From Bin5 sp965207495 (lineage in GTDB: Bacteria; Chloroflexota; Anaerolineae; Caldilineales; Caldilineaceae), in contig OZ242287.1 of NCBI GenBank assembly GCA_965207495.1, positions 1,426,001-1,490,000 of the forward strand: 64,000 nt of DNA. Reading direction: 5' to 3'. Positions 1-7,980 of this stretch are shown here, in pieces. How positions within the stretch are numbered: position 1 is the stretch's first letter; each line of letters opens with the position of its first letter. Made by a program: the position numbers and the translations under genes. The notes under the pieces were generated by a model. That model was not told the origin of the DNA. It did not search any database and saw nothing but the letters and a program-made list of their open reading frames with translations.

Positions 1-137
1 ACGCGGTAGCCCGCTCTCTTATAAGCAGGCATCTGCGACCTCAGAACGATATTGCCGCAACCGACGAAACCAACGCCAAAACGCAGGTCAGAGGGCAGGA
101 CCGGCTGATAGTCAGCCGGTTGCAGGTCCTGGAACAT
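1..137 (-). CDS. Gfo/Idh/MocA-family oxidoreductase, N-terminal fragment
   Basis: Only the first 45 codons lie in the window; the gene runs off the left edge. The minus-strand translation starts at an ATG (137-135) and, after about 18 residues, reads FGVGFVGCGNIV followed by LRSQMPAYKRAGYR. This is the beta1-GxGxxG-alphaA opening of the Rossmann fold as seen in Gfo/Idh/MocA NAD(P)-dependent sugar dehydrogenases, where a glycine-rich loop is followed by a helix carrying 'P.y....g.r'. The substrate cannot be read from this piece. It points the same way as the aldolase-amidase-kelch genes but is separated from them by 379 bases, so it may have its own promoter. A second member of the family lies at the right edge of the window. 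Confidence 0.75.
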   Translation of the reverse strand, partial: MFQDLQPADYQPVLPSDLRFGVGFVGCGNIVLRSQMPAYKRAGYR

Positions 138-516
138 GGCTAAGCTTCTCCTTAAACGTAGCTGGAGACGAAGATATTCCTACTTTGCCGATTTACACCG
201 TTGCGCGGATGCAATGTGTAACGCAAACCTACAGGGGGCTCTTGTATCCCGCGGCAAGTTCTGGAACCCAATCGAGGGTACTACGCCCTGCGTTACTTTT
301 GTATTCACAGAGAGGGCCAATGATTGCAGGAACAATGCTATATGCCTTTCGGGTGAGGCAAGGTCGACATGCGCCGCAACAACCCCGCCAGTGGTTGTTC
401 TTGCCTTTCTCGCGTTCAGAATACGGTTCCGCCGGAAAAGTGGGGCTGACGCCGCGATAGCCGCTTAGGAGACCACTGTACAGCAAGTGTAGACCTGCGA
501 ACTTAAGGCAGCTCCC
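138..516. other. Intergenic region without recognisable gene
   Basis: 379 bases between the kelch gene and the oxidoreductase, both on the minus strand. Open frames exist on both strands, but their translations are rich in Cys/Arg/Trp and resemble no family I know. A short inverted repeat (AACAACC near 379-385 with GGTTGTT near 393-399) could be a weak terminator or a chance hairpin. The promoter of the oxidoreductase should lie here; I see no convincing -35/-10 pair. Confidence 0.5.
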
Positions 517-1521
517 TTACGGGCTTAACCTCAAAACCCGCCCCCGATTGTCAATCCCTCCAGCCCGGTCCGACCCACCCAGAACAAACGCCGTCCCCTC
601 ATAGCCAACCACAGGCATCCCATGAATGCCCGCCGGCAACGCCGCCATCAGCGTCCACGCGCCTGATTCCGGGTCGTACACCTCCGCGCTGGCAAGTGCC
701 TTCCACGGCCGCGCACCCAGAATCTCGCCGCCCGCAACCACAATGCCTCCGCCCACCACCGCCGCGCCAAACCCGCTGCGCGCCTCGTTCATCTCAGGAC
801 CATCCCGCCACGCACCACTGGCCGGACTGAATATCTCTACAGTCGCCAGCGCGCCCGTCCCACCCCAACGCCCGCCGATGACCCACAACTCGTCGTCAAA
901 AGCCACCGCCGCCACATGCTCGCGCGGCTGCGCCGGGCCGGGCAGAACCGACCAGGCCTCCTCCGCCGGATCATAACGAAGCATCGCCGTCGTCCCACCC
1001 GTGCCGCCCACAAGATAGATGTAATCTCCGAGCGCAACAGCTTCCCCGCTCATGCGACGCTCCGGCATCGCCCCGTCCGCCGTCCACATGTCCTCCGTCG
1101 GGTCATAGACAAAGATCGCTGCCGTGGCCTGCCAGCTCAAATCGGGCCCCCCGCCGAAGACGTAGACCTTACCGTCGTAAGCAGTCAACATCATATGGTG
1201 GGCCGGCTCCGGCATCGGCGCCAGCTCCGTCCAGCTGTCGTCCGCCGGATCGTACGCCTCAAAACTGGTCAACCCACCAAAACCGCCCGGCACATAGAAA
1301 ATCCCATCCACAACCGCTGCCCGCATCTCCGAACGCGCCGTCGGCATCGCCGCGCCGTTCAGCCAAATGCCTTCCTGTTCAGGGCTGTCAGGCGAAACAG
1401 CGGTAGGTGCCTCCGCCGGAGAGGGCTGTGCTGGGAATTGACCGGCCGCGCACGCCGCCAAAAGAAGAACAGCCGCGGCCGTCCACAAAACAGACACCGC
1501 GGCAGTATGAAATCTGATCAC
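517..1521 (-). CDS. Secreted kelch-repeat lipoprotein
   Basis: 334-residue predicted lipoprotein. I chose the GTG at 1521-1519, four bases after the amidase stop, because it gives a compact signal peptide (hydrophobic AAVSVLWTAAAVLLL) ending in the lipobox LLAAC; upstream codons in the frame only overlap the amidase. After a Pro/Ala/Ser linker come about six kelch blades of roughly 45 residues, each with the paired glycines and the following 'Y.P....W' pattern (for example VYVFGGG, YIYLVGG, LWVIGG, IVVAGGE, AFVLGG). A six-bladed beta-propeller anchored to the outer face of the membrane is expected, for binding or a galactose-oxidase-like or sialate-mutarotase-like fold. I see no copper-ligand set, so no enzymatic role is claimed. 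Coupling to the amidase suggests a joint role. Confidence 0.85.
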   Translation of the reverse strand: MIRFHTAAVSVLWTAAAVLLLAACAAGQFPAQPSPAEAPTAVSPDSPEQEGIWLNGAAMPTARSEMRAAVVDGIFYVPGGFGGLTSFEAYDPADDSWTELAPMPEPAHHMMLTAYDGKVYVFGGGPDLSWQATAAIFVYDPTEDMWTADGAMPERRMSGEAVALGDYIYLVGGTGGTTAMLRYDPAEEAWSVLPGPAQPREHVAAVAFDDELWVIGGRWGGTGALATVEIFSPASGAWRDGPEMNEARSGFGAAVVGGGIVVAGGEILGARPWKALASAEVYDPESGAWTLMAALPAGIHGMPVVGYEGTAFVLGGSDRAGGIDNRGRVLRLSP

Positions 1522-1525
1522 TATT

Positions 1526-2821
1526 CTATCCCCGCACCGTCGCTTCAATCGCCTCGCCCCACGAAAGCAGACGCTCATCCCCACCAAACGGCGCGCAGAA
1601 CTGCACCCCCAGCGGCAAGCCGTCATCCGTCTTCCCGGACGGGATCGCCAGTGCCGGCACCCCCGCATTCGTCCACGGCAGATTCATGATCGGGTTGCCG
1701 GTCGCGTGGATCCCGTGCGGCGCAGGGCCCGTCGCCGCCGGCGCAATCCATAGATCCGCGCCCGAAGCGAGAAGCGCCTCCTCCATCCTGTGACGCAATC
1801 GCAACTGATCGGCGCGTATCTCGTCCCGTTCCTCGTCGGAAATGGTTGCCCCCGTCTTCATGATCTCATGCATATGCACGCTGTACCGGTCAGAATAGTC
1901 CCTGTACCAATCCTTGTGCACCTTGGCCACCTCGACCGCGGTCAGCCGCCGGTGGCGCCGGTTGAGCTCGGCATAGTTCGGGAAAAACGGAACGCGTTCA
2001 ATGCGGAACCCCTCAGCGGCCAACCTGTCCAACGTCTTCTCAAAATGCTGCCGGCCGGCCTCCTCCGCCTCCTCGAGATACGGCCCGTCCGGAACCGCCA
2101 GCGCCGGCAGACCCTCAGGAGCCGCACTCCCGCTGTCGTCCCAACTGCCGAACAGCGCAGAGCAAGCCAGCTTCATCGTCGCTACGTCCTGGCTGAATAG
2201 CCCTGCATGATCCACAGACTTCGAGAAAAAGAGCATGCCATCGGTATTGATCCGGTCATAGCTCGGCTTGAAACCGATGATCCCGCAGAATGCCGCCGGT
2301 CGGATGACCGAACCGATCGTCTGCGTGCCCAGCGCCAGCGGATAGAAGCCGGCCGCAACACCCGCTGCCGAACCGCTGCTCGAGCCGCCCGGCGTATGCT
2401 CAGGGTTGTGCGGGTTGCGCGTCGGGCCCGGCTGAAAGTAGGCAAACTCAGTGGTGACCGTCTTGCCTGCAATCAGCGCGCCATTCTGTCTTAGGCGCGT
2501 CACCACATCCGATTCCGTTCCCTCGAACAGCGCCGCCGGCAGCTTGGAACCGGCCTTTGTGGGGAACCCGTCCACGCGAAAAAAGTCCTTCACACCAACA
2601 AGCAGCCCGAACAGAGGAGGCCGCCGCGCCGGATCAGGGAAATAGCCCAGCAATGCTTCAGCCTCACCCGTCAGCCGCTCCCGTCGCCCCGTCTCCGGCA
2701 GCAACGCCTGAATCAGTGGGTCCTCAGCGTCAATGCGGTCGCAAATCTCCTGGACGTGCGCAACCAGATCGACCTCGCCGTTCCGCAGCGTAGCAGCGCT
2801 TGGAAATCCTCTATCAGGCAT
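1526..2821 (-). CDS. Amidase-signature family hydrolase
   Basis: 431 residues, the usual length for amidase-signature enzymes. The Ser-cisSer-Lys triad is visible: Lys78 in GVKDFF, cis-Ser147 in the loop TPGGSSSGSAAG, and nucleophile Ser171 in GTQTIGSVIRPAAFCG (normally GT(D)(T)GGS.R.PA). Asp167 of the usual GTDTGGS is Gln here and a Gly is Ile, an unusual variation next to the nucleophile. It hydrolyses an amide of unknown identity; it is not GatA, since no gatB/gatC partner is near and the C-terminal half differs. It ends four bases before the kelch lipoprotein start (likely translational coupling) and follows the aldolase fusion by 76 bases, so the three genes form one minus-strand transcript. 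No signal peptide, so cytoplasmic. Confidence 0.9.
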   Translation of the reverse strand: MPDRGFPSAATLRNGEVDLVAHVQEICDRIDAEDPLIQALLPETGRRERLTGEAEALLGYFPDPARRPPLFGLLVGVKDFFRVDGFPTKAGSKLPAALFEGTESDVVTRLRQNGALIAGKTVTTEFAYFQPGPTRNPHNPEHTPGGSSSGSAAGVAAGFYPLALGTQTIGSVIRPAAFCGIIGFKPSYDRINTDGMLFFSKSVDHAGLFSQDVATMKLACSALFGSWDDSGSAAPEGLPALAVPDGPYLEEAEEAGRQHFEKTLDRLAAEGFRIERVPFFPNYAELNRRHRRLTAVEVAKVHKDWYRDYSDRYSVHMHEIMKTGATISDEERDEIRADQLRLRHRMEEALLASGADLWIAPAATGPAPHGIHATGNPIMNLPWTNAGVPALAIPSGKTDDGLPLGVQFCAPFGGDERLLSWGEAIEATVRG

Positions 2822-2897
2822 CGACTATTCTCCAGTGTCCCAAGATCTTCTGTCGTCTTCCATTGCTGCTTTCAGCCCCACCATCCCGTCCAGTCAG

Positions 2898-5087
2898 CTA
2901 ACGCAGGAACGCCTCCACCAGCCCGCCATCCACATTGAGAATCTGGCCCGTCGTCTTGGCGAGCGCGCCGCTGATCAACAGGTATGCGGCCTCGGCCTGG
3001 TCCTCCGGCAGAATCGCCTGCTTCGTCAGCGTGCGCTGGGCATAAAAATCGGCCAGGCGGTCCCGCAGTACGTCCGTCTCCTCCGCCTCGTCGAATGAGA
3101 TCCCATACTTCTGCAACCCTGAAATCACACGCTCGCGCGGAAACATAGAACTGCCGGTCACTACAGTGGCCGGCGCCAGCCCGTTAACCCGCACATTCGG
3201 CGCCAGTTCGATCGCCAGCTCGCGCACCAAATGGTTCGCCGCCGCCTTGCTCGTGTCGTAGGCCAGCGAGCCCTTCTTGGCCACCGCACCGTTGACACTG
3301 GTCGCAATCACCAGCGAGCCGGGCAGCCCCTGCGCCTCCCAGATCTTGCGCGCCTCATCGGCAACGATATACGCGCCCTTGACGTTCACGTCGAACGTCG
3401 TGTCCCACCTCTCGTCGGGAATCTGACCGCTGGCATCGGGCGGGTAGTAGTAACCGGCCGTGATCACAAGATGATCGATGCCGCCGTAGGCCAGCAGCGT
3501 CTGGCCGAGAAGCGCCTGCACACTGGCCCGGTCCCCCACATCCACGCCCAGCCCGATCGCCGGCCCGCACTCGGATATGCCCGTACCCGCGACCCCGATG
3601 CCGACCCCGTAAATGCCGGTCAACTCGTCCGCAGTCGCCTGTGCCGCCTCCGCATTCAAGTCCGCGCACACGACATGCGCGCCCTCCTCTGCCACCCGGT
3701 GCGCGACCGCCCTGCCGATGCCGCTGCCCGCGCCGACCACAACAACCACGTTGCGCGCCAGCTCCTGTTCCGGCGGCATCCTCCGCAGCTTTGCCTCCTC
3801 CAGCAACCAGTACTCGATGTCAAAGGCCTCCTGCTTCGGCAGCGCCGCGTACCTGCTGACCGTCTCCGCGCCCCGCATCACCTCCACCGCACAGTTGTAG
3901 AACTCCGCCGTCACCCGGCTCTCGCTCTTGTTCTTGCCCCACGCGATCATGCCCACGCCCGGAATGAGAATTACCGTCGGGTTCGGGTCCCGCATCGCCG
4001 GCGAATCGGCATGCTTGTGCGCGTCATAATAGTCGGCATAGTCCTGCCGGTATGATGCCAGCCCGCTTTCCAACTTCTCCAGCAGCGCTCCCATATCCTT
4101 CGACCGCGGATCCCAGTCCACGTAAAGCGGCTTGATCTTGGTGCGCAGGAAATGGTCGGGACAGGACGTCCCCAGTTCGGCCAGGCGGCCCGCGTCGTGA
4201 CTGTTGACGAAACGCAATATCGCCTCGTCCGCCTGCACCGTCCCGACAAAAACATTCTCCTGGCTGACCATACCGCGCAGCGTCGGCAGCAACTCCACCA
4301 GCAGCGCATCCCGCTCATCCTCGCCAAGCGCAGCGTACTTCTGGCCGCCAAATGTCTCTGCGCCCTTGTCCCGGCTTTCGATGTAACGGGCCGCCTTCTC
4401 GATGATATCCAGGCTCAACTCGTAGCAGGCCTTGTCGTCCCCGGCCCAGTTGATCAGCCCGTGCCCACCCATCATAATACCTTCCATCGCCGGGTCCGCC
4501 GCCGCAATATCCCCCATCACCAGCCCCAGTTCGAAGCCGGGCCGCTGCCAGTCCACCCAGCCCAACTGATCGCCGAATATCTCAGCCGTCAGCGCCTCGC
4601 CATCCTCCGCCGCCGCGATCGCGATGACCGCGTTGGGATGCGTGTGGTCCACGATCGGCGCCGGGATGAACGCGTGCAGCGGCGTGTCGATCGAAGACGC
4701 GCGCGGGTTCAGGTCGTAGACGCAGTGCAGATACTTCCCCACCATCTCGTCTTCAATCGGCGTCTTGACCCCCTTCAAGTCGGCCGCGTCGTAAATCGCC
4801 CGCAACTGCCGGATCTTGTCCATGTACAGCGACGAGAAATTCTCCCGCTTCGACGTGCGCAGGTCTCCCCCCGACCCCTTGACCCACAGCACTTCGACCG
4901 ACTCGCCTGTCATCGGGTCGGTCTCCATGTACTTGGAGGACGTATTGCCGCCGCCCGTGTTAGTGATGCGCTGGTCGTCGCCGAGCAGATTAGAGCGGTA
5001 GACAAGACGGCCGACCGGATCGAGCTCCGCCGCCTTCTCGTCGTCCCACAAATGAGATACATGTCGATAGTCGCTGGGTGCAGTCAT
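2898..5087 (-). CDS. Bifunctional class II aldolase / short-chain dehydrogenase (RhaD-RhaE type fusion)
   Basis: 729-residue fusion. The N-terminal ~430 residues are a class II (zinc) aldolase domain with the family's histidine clusters (VDHTHPNAV and GGHGLINW). From about residue 445 follows a Rossmann short-chain dehydrogenase: VVVVGAGSGIGRAVAHRVAE, then catalytic Ser in SVNGA and the YDTSK (Y...K) pair. The architecture and length match bifunctional rhamnulose-1-phosphate aldolase/lactaldehyde dehydrogenase proteins, which cleave a ketose-1-phosphate to DHAP plus an aldehyde and oxidise the aldehyde. Start: the ATG at 5087 has CGGAG seven bases upstream; a longer open frame to 5219 lacks this support. 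No rhamnose isomerase or kinase is in view, so the true sugar is uncertain. It leads the amidase-kelch transcript. Confidence 0.88.
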   Translation of the reverse strand: MTAPSDYRHVSHLWDDEKAAELDPVGRLVYRSNLLGDDQRITNTGGGNTSSKYMETDPMTGESVEVLWVKGSGGDLRTSKRENFSSLYMDKIRQLRAIYDAADLKGVKTPIEDEMVGKYLHCVYDLNPRASSIDTPLHAFIPAPIVDHTHPNAVIAIAAAEDGEALTAEIFGDQLGWVDWQRPGFELGLVMGDIAAADPAMEGIMMGGHGLINWAGDDKACYELSLDIIEKAARYIESRDKGAETFGGQKYAALGEDERDALLVELLPTLRGMVSQENVFVGTVQADEAILRFVNSHDAGRLAELGTSCPDHFLRTKIKPLYVDWDPRSKDMGALLEKLESGLASYRQDYADYYDAHKHADSPAMRDPNPTVILIPGVGMIAWGKNKSESRVTAEFYNCAVEVMRGAETVSRYAALPKQEAFDIEYWLLEEAKLRRMPPEQELARNVVVVVGAGSGIGRAVAHRVAEEGAHVVCADLNAEAAQATADELTGIYGVGIGVAGTGISECGPAIGLGVDVGDRASVQALLGQTLLAYGGIDHLVITAGYYYPPDASGQIPDERWDTTFDVNVKGAYIVADEARKIWEAQGLPGSLVIATSVNGAVAKKGSLAYDTSKAAANHLVRELAIELAPNVRVNGLAPATVVTGSSMFPRERVISGLQKYGISFDEAEETDVLRDRLADFYAQRTLTKQAILPEDQAEAAYLLISGALAKTTGQILNVDGGLVEAFLR

Positions 5088-5340
5088 ATCAAAACTCCGA
5101 AGTTGCAGAAAAGGCATGTAGTCTGTGTTCAGTACCCGGTATCCAGTGGCATCAGCCTCATGTCTTTTCAAGAGCCGCCGCCGACTGGTCACCGCAGTTG
5201 GCAGTGTAGCAGAAAGCACAGGGCTGCGCTAACAATTGGCCTCAAAGGGGTGCATCCCAAATGGACGCGAACCCTCGCATACCTCTCGTATCGACCAGAC
5301 CGTATCCAGTCCTCACTTCCATCCCCAAAAAATCGCCCTT

Positions 5341-5580
5341 TCACTGACCACTGACCACCGACCACCGACCACTGCCTTTTGGGCGTTCGGGCCTTCGGCC
5401 CTCTCTTGTGCAGGGGCTGCGCCCCCGCAACGCCCCGCCCTTACTAGACCACCGTGTCTATTCTTCCCCAGCAACGTGTCTAGCCAACAGTGTCTACCCC
5501 CCACATGCTGTCCCAACCCACAGACCACGAACCGCTGCCGTTCGCAGTTCACTAAAAACTAAAAACTGACTACCAAAAAC
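5341..5580 (+). repeat. Dispersed hairpin repeat, copy A
   Basis: Copy A of a repeat seen again at 26551-26780 and 41401-41580, and reversed at 51740-51956. It begins with short GACCACC/GACCACT units, continues with two tight GC hairpins (GGGCC-TTC-GGCCC at about 5390-5402 and GGGGC-TGC-GCCCC at about 5413-5426), then CAACGCCCCGCCCTTACTAG, a GTGTCTA-rich section, and a tail with CAGTTCACTAAAAACTAA. It fills much of the 707-base gap between the divergent aldolase and small membrane protein genes; the rest of the gap (5088-5340) holds no gene that I can see. It looks like a REP/MITE-type non-autonomous element. Confidence 0.8.
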
Positions 5581-5676
5581 TGCAGTCCCGCGCCCCCGCC
5601 GGCATAATCTCCCCGCCAGACTGTTCCCACCCCAAATCTGGGATAAACGCGCCTAAGAGGAGAGGGCCAGCGAATC

Positions 5677-5705
5677 TGGACGTGCGCCACCGACTTTGTT
5701 ACAAT
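5677..5705 (+). promoter_or_regulatory. Candidate sigma70-type promoter
   Basis: TGGACG, a 17-base spacer, then TACAAT. It lies about 90 bases upstream of the start of the small membrane protein at 5795 and points at it. Sequence match only. Confidence 0.5.
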
Positions 5706-5794
5706 TCGGGCGCAGCACAGCCTGTCATTTGTCCGCAAAAAGGCAGAAGAGAGGCCAAATCGATCCCTTTATTCCAGCCTCATCCCGCCATTCC

Positions 5795-6106
5795 ATGACG
5801 CTTGAATTCTGGCGCAATCTGTCCGTCGTTTGGATCTCAATATTCTTCTTCCTGATCTGCCTTGTTCCGCTGGCCGTCGCCTTTCTGGCCGTTCATGGCA
5901 TGAGAAAGGTGCTGAGCGGCGCCCAGTCCAACCTCGAACGCCTCCAGGACGCCAGCAGCAAGGCCCGCGCCAAAACCGAACAGACCGCCGCGCAAGTAAC
6001 CTCTGCCGTGATTCAAGGACAGAGCAAAGCCGAGAAGTCCCAGGCAACACTCAAACAGCTGTTGCAGCGCACGGAATCAGCACCCCCCTCCTCCCCTAAG
6101 AAGTAA
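5795..6106 (+). CDS. Small single-pass membrane protein with coiled-coil tail
   Basis: 103 residues. I chose the ATG at 5795 (MTLEFWRNLSVVW) because a longer version would add a basic, low-quality leader. Residues ~8-35 form one very hydrophobic helix (ISIFFFLICLVPLAVAFLAV). The rest is a charged Ala/Gln/Lys-rich helix with heptad-like spacing (residues ~40-95), ending in PPSSPKK. I do not recognise a family; the plan (short N-terminus, one transmembrane helix, cytoplasmic coiled coil) resembles small membrane-organising proteins. It stands alone between two repeat-containing gaps with its own candidate promoter. Confidence 0.65.
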   Translation: MTLEFWRNLSVVWISIFFFLICLVPLAVAFLAVHGMRKVLSGAQSNLERLQDASSKARAKTEQTAAQVTSAVIQGQSKAEKSQATLKQLLQRTESAPPSSPKK

Positions 6107-6520
6107 GCGTTACATCCTCTCACGTTTAATCGCTAAACAACGCCTCTCGTCGAGCGCGTTTTGCACGCCTTGCATTTGGGCTGTCGGGACTTTGGCCCTT
6201 CCTTCTGCGGCGGTAATCCCCCCACCGAAGGAAGCCAACCTAAGAGATAGCCCTGCATCAGCGCACACTGTATCGGCCCAAATCCGCCACCAAGAACCAG
6301 AAAGTCCCTGCTTTGGGACCAAACTACCCTCCCGCGCCCCCGATTTCGGAAGGTTGACAAGACCTGCGCTTTCCCCCAAAATACCAGCCAGCCAAACAAT
6401 CCATAATAGATAGATCCACCCCCAACTATAGACCTTGCCAAACGCCTGATAGTATCGCACTTCCGAGAAACTCCAGTGCAGTTCTCTCCAAACCTATTTC
6501 AGCAAGGAGGAAGCAAAGTC
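6107..6520. other. Intergenic leader region of the first ABC operon
   Basis: 414 bases without a supported gene. Part of it (about 6178-6232, GGGCTGTCGGGACTTTGGCC and on) faintly resembles the hairpin core of the dispersed repeat and may be a decayed copy. A strong ribosome-binding site, AAGGAGG at 6505-6511, precedes the binding-protein ATG. The promoter of the sugar ABC operon should lie here, but I cannot single it out. Confidence 0.4.
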
Positions 6521-7864
6521 ATGAAAAAGCTCTATCTTTTCGCAACTTTCGTCATGGTGATGGCAATCATGGTGTCGGCCTGCGCCGCGCCCGCGGCACC
6601 GGCAGAGACCGGGGCAGTGGCAGAGGAAATGCCCGAGGAAGTCACCATCAGTATCATCACTGCCCAGGGCCCCCTGGCTGACGGCCTCGTCGCTCTGATT
6701 CCGCAGTTTGAAGAAGAAAACCCAGGCATCAAGGTCGAAGTCGCACCTTTCCCCTGGACCACATTCTTCGAAAAGGTGATCTCGCTCGCGCGCACCGAGT
6801 CCGGTGAATTCGACGTCATCTTCGCCGACGATCCCTGGATGCCCAACATCGTCGATGGCGGGCTTTCCGTCAACCTGACCGAAGCCTACGGCGCAACCCG
6901 CGATGACGACGTGCCCCAGGTCTCCTACGACGTCTTCTCCTGGCCTCCCCCCTACGGTCCCATCCCCTTGGACTTCCAGACCGGTGAGCGCCCAGACCTG
7001 CACGCCCTGCCCATCCAGGGCAACGTCATTATGTTCTACATCCGCCAGGACATCCTTGACGAACTCGGACTCGATGCACCTGTAACCTGGGATGACGTAC
7101 TGGCGATCGCCGAGCAAGTCCACTGTCCCGATTGCGACCCGCCCTTCTACGGCTACAACGTGCGCGGGGCAGCCGGCAGTGACGCCCTCGCCCTTCTGTG
7201 GTCGATGGGTGGCGGCATCTTCGACGACGAGTTCAATGTCATCCTCGATAACGAGGCCGGCTGCGATGCGCTCACGCTCTACGAGCAGCTGAGCAAATAC
7301 CTGCCGCCGGGCGGCAATACCTACGGCACCACCGAAATGGTCGCCGAGGTCATCTCCGGACGCGCCATGATGGGCATCGGCTGGCCGGGCGACGCCTACG
7401 CAGCCTTCGAGGACGAGACCGACTCCGATGTAGCCGGCAAGATGCTCTATCTGCCGCTGCCCGCCTCCGAAGTTGGCGCTCCCCATGTCTCCATGATGGG
7501 CCACTGGGGCTTGGTGATGAATGCCCATTCCGAGAATAAGGACGCCACCTGGGCCTATATGGAGTGGATGCACTACAACCAGGAGCACGCCTTGGCTTAC
7601 GCCCACGCCGGCGGCATCCCCTTCCGCAACTCCGTCTTCAACGACCCTGAACTGATCCTGGAAAAACCATGGTTCCCGGCACAGTTCGAGGCCCTTTTGG
7701 TCCCGCCGAAGTGGCGGCCCCGTAGCACCCAGGCTACCGGAATCAGCCTCGCCATCCTTGGGCCGGCCTTCAGCGCCGTCGGTGCCGGTGACATGACCGG
7801 CCAGGAAGCCTGCGAGCAGGCTGGCGCCGAAATCCGTCTTGAGATGGAGGGTGTTACCAACTAG
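6521..7864 (+). CDS. Carbohydrate ABC transporter substrate-binding lipoprotein (family 1)
   Basis: 447 residues. The ATG at 6521 follows AAGGAGG by nine bases and gives a classical lipoprotein signal (MKKLYLFATFVMVMAIMVSA-C), then an Ala/Pro/Glu linker. The mature protein has the family 1 extracellular solute-binding pattern: ITAQGPLADGLVALIPQFEEENPGIKVEV near the N-terminus, an FDVIFADDPWM hinge segment and a C-terminal helix-rich lobe. It captures a sugar or oligosaccharide outside the membrane and delivers it to the two permeases that follow. It is the first gene of an operon reaching at least the ATPase at 11061. A 13-bp stem hairpin sits just after its stop codon, probably setting its higher expression. 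Substrate unknown; the esterase downstream suggests a plant-derived, uronate-containing saccharide. Confidence 0.93.
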   Translation: MKKLYLFATFVMVMAIMVSACAAPAAPAETGAVAEEMPEEVTISIITAQGPLADGLVALIPQFEEENPGIKVEVAPFPWTTFFEKVISLARTESGEFDVIFADDPWMPNIVDGGLSVNLTEAYGATRDDDVPQVSYDVFSWPPPYGPIPLDFQTGERPDLHALPIQGNVIMFYIRQDILDELGLDAPVTWDDVLAIAEQVHCPDCDPPFYGYNVRGAAGSDALALLWSMGGGIFDDEFNVILDNEAGCDALTLYEQLSKYLPPGGNTYGTTEMVAEVISGRAMMGIGWPGDAYAAFEDETDSDVAGKMLYLPLPASEVGAPHVSMMGHWGLVMNAHSENKDATWAYMEWMHYNQEHALAYAHAGGIPFRNSVFNDPELILEKPWFPAQFEALLVPPKWRPRSTQATGISLAILGPAFSAVGAGDMTGQEACEQAGAEIRLEMEGVTN

Positions 7865-7877
7865 AATGACTTCTGAA

Positions 7878-7912
7878 GAGAGAGGAGCGAGATTCCCCCT
7901 CACTCCTCTCTC
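7878..7912 (+). promoter_or_regulatory. Intercistronic hairpin after the binding-protein gene
   Basis: Left arm 7878-7890 (GAGAGAGGAGCGA) pairs with 7900-7912 (TCACTCCTCTCTC): 13 positions with one C/A mismatch, loop of nine bases. No T-run follows, and the permease ribosome-binding site lies 55 bases on, so it fits mRNA-stabilising or attenuating hairpins that favour binding-protein expression. A very similar hairpin follows the unrelated binding protein ending at 55735. Confidence 0.7.
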
Positions 7913-7980
7913 CCTATCCCACCCTCGAGCATGGATGTCCAAAGTCACCTTCAATAACTACCGGCCCAAGGAGGGCATCG

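Noticed and set aside
136..468. 110-codon plus-strand open frame at the left edge
   Set aside because: Arg/Cys-rich, no family resemblance, no ribosome-binding site, and it starts over the ATG of the minus-strand oxidoreductase.
6494..7954. 486-codon open frame antisense to the sugar-binding protein
   Set aside because: Gly/Asp/His-rich composition typical of antisense frames in GC-rich genes; the plus strand holds a clear lipoprotein binding protein.
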